This document shows, piece after piece, positions 58,520-64,000 of a stretch of 64,000 nucleotides of DNA (positions within the stretch are counted from its first letter, which is position 1; every line of letters begins with the position of its first letter). The stretch is from positions 98,216,001-98,280,000 of the forward strand of contig CM075676.1 in assembly GCA_037962975.1 (NCBI GenBank), in the 5' to 3' direction. This stretch comes from Clitoria ternatea (Eukaryota > Streptophyta > Magnoliopsida > Fabales > Fabaceae). The translations under genes were made by a program, and so were the position numbers. The notes beneath the pieces were generated by a model. The model was not told the origin of the DNA, searched no databases, and was given only the letters and a program-made list of their open reading frames with translations.

Positions 58520-59110
58520 TGTGCCATTTTAGGCATAAACTGGGATAACATTGCCACCTTCCCATTTAAAGACTACATTTCTTTCATAGTAGTGGGACTT
58601 ATGAGCTCCCTTATCACTCTACACTTGTCTGTATTTGCTTCAATTCCCCTCTGAGTTAACATGAAGTCGAAAAATCTTCCTACTGGTACCACAAATATGC
58701 ATTTCAATGGATTCAATTGCATATTGTACATTTGTAACCTTTGAAAAATATTTCTGAGATCATCCACCCGATTCCCTCCAGCCGAGGTTTTAGCTATGAT
58801 ATCATCAATATAGATACCTTTATCATTAATGAAAATGGTTTTCTCTTCATCATCTTTCCACATTGGTATCTAATTATAGTTGGAATAGGCATTCATAAAT
58901 GACAAGAATTGATATCTTGAGGAATCATCTACCATTTAATCTATGTTGGGCAATGGGTATGAGTCTTTCATGCAACACTTATTTAAATTTGTAAAGTCTA
59001 TACACATCCTCTATTTTCCATTGGCCTTTTTTACCATGACTACATTTGAAACCTAAGACAAATATTGAACTTCCCGTATGAAACCTTCTTTTAGCAATTT
59101 CTGGATCTAT
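58520..59110 (-). pseudogene. reverse transcriptase of the Ty3/gypsy element, with an internal deletion
   Basis: The minus strand reads LLKEGFIREVQYLS, VVMVKKANGK, MCIDFTNLNK, KDSYPLPNID, VDDSSRYQFLSFMNAYSNYN, then DDEEKTIFINDKG directly followed by IYIDDIIAKT. The catalytic Asp-Asp is present in YIDD. NPLKCIFVVPVGRFFDFMLT and RGIEANTDKC follow. Some 45-50 residues expected between NDKG and IYIDD (the palm segment with the FGLxNA-type motif) are absent. There are also stops at Trp and Gln positions. The enzyme would be inactive. Confidence 0.88.
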
Positions 59111-59760
59111 TTACAAGCCACTGTTTGCTTTTCTGGGCCCAAACATCTTTTCCTCCGGGTGAAGGGTTTGAACTCTGGTATACTACTAACTTGTGATACC
59201 AAAAATTTAGGTCTATCCCGAGCATATCGATCGTTTCCCAAGCAAAAAGGTGTTTATACTCCATTAACAATTTTATCAGCTGCTCTTCCATGTCAGCATC
59301 CAAGCTGTTGTTTCGAACGAGGAAACGGATCCAATGACTTCAAAAGAATTGAATGAGGAGCCGTATAAAGTGAAAATCTCATGTACGACTCTGTAGAGTA
59401 AGGGTGACTTGTCTGTCAACTTTTCCACTATTACACCCAAAAAACCAAACTCTGCCTTACGTAAAGTTGCCAAAGTACGCTTAACCTCTGGATTTGAAAT
59501 CACTATGTGTATACCTGGTATTGGCCATAATTTACAAGAACATTCTGTAGTATCATCATCTAAAGCCATATTCTTTTCTTTTCCCTCTGGCATTGGTCTA
59601 ACTGGATTCAACGGATCAGATACTAGTTCTTCCTTGGTATCCAAATCTATCAGATTAACCAATCCCAAAATCGACCCATCATTGTTTAACTTCTTTTTCT
59701 TAACCTCTTCATCTGTCTTAATCATCTAGAGGCTCAGGTTGTAACAATATCGAGTCATTT
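59111..59760 (-). pseudogene. linker between protease and reverse transcriptase
   Basis: The minus-strand frame 59276-59725 (MIKTDEEVKKKKLNN, LDTKEELVSDPLNPV) and the following LLMEYKHLFAWE with GIDLNFWYHKL (about 59270-59190) match the acidic linker and the pre-RT segment of plant Ty3/gypsy polyproteins, in broken frames. Confidence 0.6.
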
Positions 59761-60051
59761 ATTGATCTCCCCTTACTGAAGAGACCTAATTGTCTTTGTC
59801 GCTAAACTTAATTAATAAATGGGGTATCGAGACTCCAGTCTCTAGGGCGTTTAATGACGGTCGTCCTAGTATTCCATTGAAGGGTTATATAACATCGATC
59901 ACTGAACTCTCCTTCCTACTACTCTGGACCTCGGCTCTCCTTCAAACGTCAATCGAGTATCAAGGTATCCCTTCTTAGGCTGTTTTGCTCCATTAAACGC
60001 AATCAAGTCTTGAGTATACGACTGAAGATCTGCATTGAACAATCCTATTCT

Positions 60052-60264
60052 CTAATATTCATAAAATATCACGTCACAAGAACTTCTTTGATCCATCAAT
60101 ATTCTTCGTATAGTCTTATTTGCGATAATGACTTCGATTACTACCGCATCACTATCTCCTAAGATAGTCGGAACAAAGTCTTCATTTATGAAAATAATGG
60201 GTGAGGTTTGAATGCCACCCAAGAATGTTGTATTATTTGTCTTATCTTGTACTGACATAATCAT
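60052..60264 (-). pseudogene. aspartic protease domain of the Ty3/gypsy element
   Basis: The minus-strand frame reads DSDAVVIEVIIANKTIRRIL, then MDQRSSCDVIF. It is the retropepsin core: the catalytic Asp and the two Ser remain, while the Gly usually following is replaced by Arg. Such a protease would process the Gag-Pol polyprotein. Confidence 0.75.
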
Positions 60265-61109
60265 ACGTAGATGGTTCTTTTAAGCCAAATATGAAACTTC
60301 TCTTCATGTAAAACCTCTGATAATTATGTCTATGACTTTTCTCTTACCCTTGGATGTGGGCATCTGGAACTCCTTATTGTTACCCTCAATATTATCTACT
60401 ATGGCCTTTTTTTTCTTTACCGGAGTAGGCCTTTTCAAATTCCTCCCCTCATTTGCATTAGGAGTCTCATCTTGCCTTCAAGGCCTCTCCTGTTTCGACT
60501 CTTCTAAATATTTAGATTTAAGAAGGTCTGTTTTAACTTCCTTTCTCGAATCAGGACTTCAATAGCATCATTCAATTATTGACATTCATTCGTATTATGG
60601 CCGGTTTACTCGTGAAACTTGCAGTACTTACTTGTATTTCCTGGGAGCTTCATCAATGCTGGTTTGCTCGGTATCCTAATTTCCCAGAGGATTTGTCCAA
60701 ACTAGACTGATAATGGGGCGTAATGGGTAAAATTTACACCTTTTCGTTCCTTGAACCAGGGTGATGGGTCCCGGTTGTGACTTTTAGTTGCATTATTCTT
60801 GGTATTTTTTTGTTCTTACACTGGGGTTCGTATTTCGATAGACAGGTTTTTATTCTTCGATGCAGCGATGTGTATTTCTCTTCCAACATATTTTGCTACT
60901 TTTTTCTGGAAATCCTTAAAGGTTTGGGGTGCCCCTTTAGCTAGAGACAAGGGGAATGAGAACTGTGGTAACAAAGCTTTGATAGTTATATGAAGCTGGA
61001 TTTATTCGGTTAACCCTAGAACCTAGGCTACTTCTTTATAAAATCTCTTCAAGAAATCCCTCAAACTCTCATCCTCCCCTTGCTTTATTTAGGCCAGCGT
61101 GTGAGATGT
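60265..61109 (-). other. gag-protease linker, decayed
   Basis: It lies between recognisable Gag and protease. No CCHC zinc knuckle was identified with confidence. Plus-strand frames here are shadows. Confidence 0.4.
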
Positions 61110-61375
61110 TTTCAGGACGTCTCATGAAACAATGAAATGGTCCAAAAAGGCTTGTGCTAATTCCTTCCATGAATCAATTGACCCCAGGGGGAGTCCCTTG
61201 AATCATCCTAAGGCTTCTGTAGGCAATGTTGTAAAGAACATTTTGCACATAACATCCTCCTCTACTCCTAAGAATAAAGACTCATTTGCATATGCATTCA
61301 GATGTTGCCCTGGGTCAGTTTCTCCAATGTACTTCCTTATTGAAAATATTTGTGGCATTTACAGATGCTTCGGTA
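61110..61375 (-). pseudogene. Gag (retrotransposon gag domain) of the Ty3/gypsy element
   Basis: The minus strand reads YIGETDPGQHLNAYANES, FLGVEEDVMCKMFFTTLPTE, ALG, a stop, then FKGLPLGSIDSWKELAQAFL and DHF. This is the plant retrotransposon Gag core, which packages RNA in the particle. The stop replaces the Trp of the conserved Trp-Phe pair (TGG to TGA). Confidence 0.85.
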
Positions 61376-61866
61376 TAGGAACACTTATCAATCTTCCAGA
61401 AAATCGTATGTTAAAGCGATACTCCGTAGATCCCTTATGGTATGCAAGCCTTTGCAATGGCTCTCGAGATGGTCCATCCTCAAAGTGGACTCTTGATTAT
61501 CCTAATATGTAGGGATTCATGAGTAATCATGAGATATGGAGATTTCTATCTACTGTTTCTGGGGTGTGACAATGGTTATTTCCTTAGCTTCCCTGGCTTT
61601 TTCCTACTTTAGCTCTAACAGCTCTGCCTGAAGTTGCTTGATTAGCTCATCTCATGAGTCTGGGTGAACTACAATTGTCTTTCCTACGAGGGGATTTGAC
61701 CTCAGAGTTTCCACGATCCCGGTGTTGAATCCTAGAATTCGTGGCTCCACTCGGTTGTCTTGTACGTGGCTCTTAAAGGTGTTGACTCCTCATGTTGACT
61801 CCATTTGTCGATTACTTGTTTGAATTTGTGGGACTTAATTTATAGGACCCACTGGGCGTGTGCCAA

Positions 61867-62397
61867 TGAAATGTCCAGTGTGTAGGGGGTAAAGTAATCC
61901 TTGGTTTACCGTATCCAATCTCTCCAGATCACTCAAATTTTACACCTGCTCAGTGAGAGTCCAGTATTATCAAACACAGGCTCAATGAGAGCTCTGTGCC
62001 CTTCAATCTTAGTGCTAGGGAACTATAGTCTTTGTGCTTCAGGGTAGGTGGTGGTTGTACCTGTAAGGAAACTCCGATACTTAAGTCGATAAGGAAATAA
62101 CTAAATAAGGAAGCATAAAAATAATAGAATAACTTAACTTATCTTTTTTTTGAAGGGTTATATCTATAGCCTCCTTGAGGTACAACTTGTGATTTGACAA
62201 CTGACAGGCTTCAGGTTATCTTTTTAGGCAAGTTGTCCATTTGTCTCTGAAATTCTGACTTATAGCAGGTTTTATTGACCAAGGTCTACTCAGTAAGCAT
62301 ATTGGCTATACAGTTTTAGGCCTTGCTTGTCTTTTTGGATCAATATGACCCTTATCTGTGTTACCATTGTTTGGGGGCCGGTATTGATACTGGATCA
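61867..62397 (-). repeat. 5' LTR of the Ty3/gypsy element
   Basis: It is 531 bp and the partner of 52874-53389. It reads TGATCCAGTATC at its minus-strand start. Confidence 0.92.
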
Positions 62398-62402
62398 TTT
62401 AA

Positions 62403-63635
62403 TTATAAATATTTTATACTTAAAAAGTAATATTATTTTGATTCACCTTTTTTATAATTTAAACTTACATTGTTCATATATGATAATGAATGAACATTAT
62501 ATTATATCAATACAAATTATGTTGTGATTTTTGTGATAAATGTCATATTTGGATTAATATTTATTAAATATTTCCTATCAAACAATATATTATAAATCTG
62601 AATTCCTCTCTCAATAAACAAGTTTTTTTATATGTTCATATTTTTTATAATTTTATTTTTTCTCTTAAATGATGATCCTTTAAATTTAAATTAATTTATA
62701 AATATATTATTAGATCTTCAAAGTTATTCTTATGTTTGACTGTCTGTCTCTATGTCGTTAATATGATGGTTCAGAATGCGGTCACTTATTATTTATATGC
62801 TTTGGTGATTGTTGAGATTCGGAAGAGGAACTAGCTAGATTGAATTTTCTTCAGGTGCCACCGCCTAAACTGTTTTGCTTTTTGATACCTCTTGTGCCCA
62901 TCACTTGAGGCCTTAGTGCTCCTTTAGTTTCCATGTATACCAAAAACAAAAACATATGGTTGCTTACATGGGGGCGTAGGCCCCAAGTATGTTAAAGACC
63001 TAATGGGTATATCTTCTTTATCTCTTAAATATTGATGCTTTTTTTTTTGTTACATGGATATTGATCCTTTGAATTAACATATAGCATTTTAAACTGAACA
63101 AGATATTTGAGAAAAATATGAACTTGATATTAATTGTGCAAATCTTATTATGAGAGCAATTTAGATTTTGATATTTTTTTCTCAATCGGAGCCAATTGAA
63201 AATATTTTGTCATAATTGTGGTTTATTTTAAGAGTAGTTTTGTTTAGGTACCGTTTGGCCCAGATCTTTTAAAGTTGTTTTTTAGTTAAATATAAAAATA
63301 AAGTTATAGTTGTTTTTTCAATTTTTTGACAAAAAAGGTAATTTAGAATTTAGATATTATTAAATAAATGAATGAGTTAAGGAAAATAATGGGAAAAGGA
63401 GAATCTATTGAAAGCTAGTCACATCGTTCGATCCTATTCTCTTTGTTTTTTCTTAAAAGTTTTTTAAAAAATACCTTTTGAAATTTATGAAGTTTCCTCT
63501 TTGGTTTTAGATCCAAAATGTTATGTTTGAATGAGCAAGCATAGCATGATATGTTATGAATTGTTAAAAGCTCGTTTGGTCGTAAGATTTTTTTTTTGAA
63601 AAGTAAATTTAAAAACAAAATTAATTTGACAAAAT
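62403..63635. other. AT-rich, no gene recognised
   Basis: No long meaningful frame and no terminal repeats. The minus-strand frame 63415-63651 is Lys/Phe-rich low complexity. Confidence 0.4.
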
Positions 63636-63639
63636 TTAT

Positions 63640-63890
63640 CATGATTACCACTATTGCTACCTATCACCACCCTGTCATCGTCATTACCATCGGTATTACC
63701 ATCATCACCACCACCTCCACCATCATTATCACCGCCACTGCCACCGTCATCATTACCAAAATCGTCATGACCACCACCATCGTCATTGTTGCCACCACCC
63801 TCACCATAACAACCATCGTCATCGCCTTCACCATAATCACCACCACCATCATAACCCTAATCCCTAAACCACCATATCCACTACCCCATC
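63640..63890. repeat. ATC/ACC-type trinucleotide-rich low-complexity tract
   Basis: A long run of degenerate ACC, ATC and GTC triplets. Plus-strand frames give Thr/Ile repeats and minus-strand frames Val/Met repeats, neither of which looks like a protein. Confidence 0.85.
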
Positions 63891-64000
63891 GCTAACATTA
63901 GCATTGTTATCATCATAACATCTCAGTATTTAAATTTAATTATTTACGCTATGGGAATTAATGAATTAATTAACTGAGAGTATATTGTAAAGTAAATTAA

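Larger units (their letters stand above)
52874..62397 (-). mobile_element. Ty3/gypsy retrotransposon (Tat-like layout), 9.5 kb, TSD TTTAA, decayed
   Basis: LTRs of 516 bp (52874-53389) and 531 bp (61867-62397) begin TGAAAT and end GGATYA. TTTAA flanks the element (52869-52873 and 62398-62402). Minus-strand order is gag, protease, reverse transcriptase, RNase H, integrase, the Ty3/gypsy order. A purine tract (GCTAGGGGGCAAA) abuts the 3' LTR. Inside the 5' LTR the minus strand reads TTGGCACACGCCC, a candidate primer site whose tRNA I cannot name. An antisense gene between integrase and 3' LTR is the arrangement known from Tat-lineage elements. The LTRs differ at many sites and all frames are broken, so it is old. 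Confidence 0.92.

Noticed and set aside
1..64000. CRISPR arrays, bacterial operons, tRNA or rRNA genes
   Set aside because: Tandem repeats found have no spacer structure. Gene structure is plant nuclear. No cloverleaf or rRNA text was noticed, although tRNAs could be missed without a covariance search.

Overview
This window looks like plant nuclear DNA from a eudicot, probably a legume of the Phaseoleae. It is very AT-rich, has spliced plant-type genes, and is dominated by nested transposable elements. Its LTRs carry Phaseolus/Vigna-like short motifs such as CGCTCAAGCG and TAATCAATTAC. The legume assignment is inference. Only one clearly intact host gene is visible: on the minus strand at 49315-51796, a ten-coding-exon gene for RNA polymerase III subunit RPC4. 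I reassembled it in frame by hand as 291 codons plus stop.

Left part (1-13065): remains of a B3-domain gene with a tandemly duplicated exon (2225-2774). A 4.05-kb solo LTR follows (3562-7612, target duplication AAATA), seemingly inside an older LTR remnant. After it comes a decayed Ac-like hAT transposase pseudogene (about 9712-11650).

Middle-left (13066-30766): a hAT element with an 8-bp target duplication (TCAGTGAT) acts as a container. A 4.08-kb solo LTR (13090-17171, TCATG) sits 24 bp inside its left end. An 11.06-kb CACTA (En/Spm) element (18570-29631, AAG) interrupts its minus-strand transposase. The CACTA element carries a broken TNPD-like transposase and a broken TNPA-like (Transposase_24) gene, arrays of a GCGACGG subterminal motif at both ends, a 79-bp tandem repeat, a 60-bp-arm foldback, and a hairpin motif present twice.

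Middle-right (33408-47752): another nest. An old LTR is split by a 1.27-kb solo LTR (33788-45113, GTACA). That LTR is in turn split by a young non-autonomous retrotransposon (33921-43969, CAAAA) with nearly identical 3.8-kb LTRs and no gag-pol. Its 2.45-kb internal region carries, antisense to the element, a compact gene-like unit: M-phase MYB (MSA) sites, a TATA box and a 49-codon single-membrane-span reading frame. This is the most unusual item here.

Right part (49315-64000): the RPC4 gene with an AG microsatellite near its 5' end, then an old Ty3/gypsy element (52874-62397, TTTAA) on the minus strand. Its order is gag, protease, reverse transcriptase, RNase H, integrase. A degenerate antisense gene with its own TATA box lies between integrase and the 3' LTR, as in Tat-lineage elements. 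The last 1.6 kb is AT-rich and ends in an ACC/ATC-type low-complexity tract.

All boundaries were read by eye. The terminal and target-site matches are direct observations. Family names rest on recognisable protein motifs.
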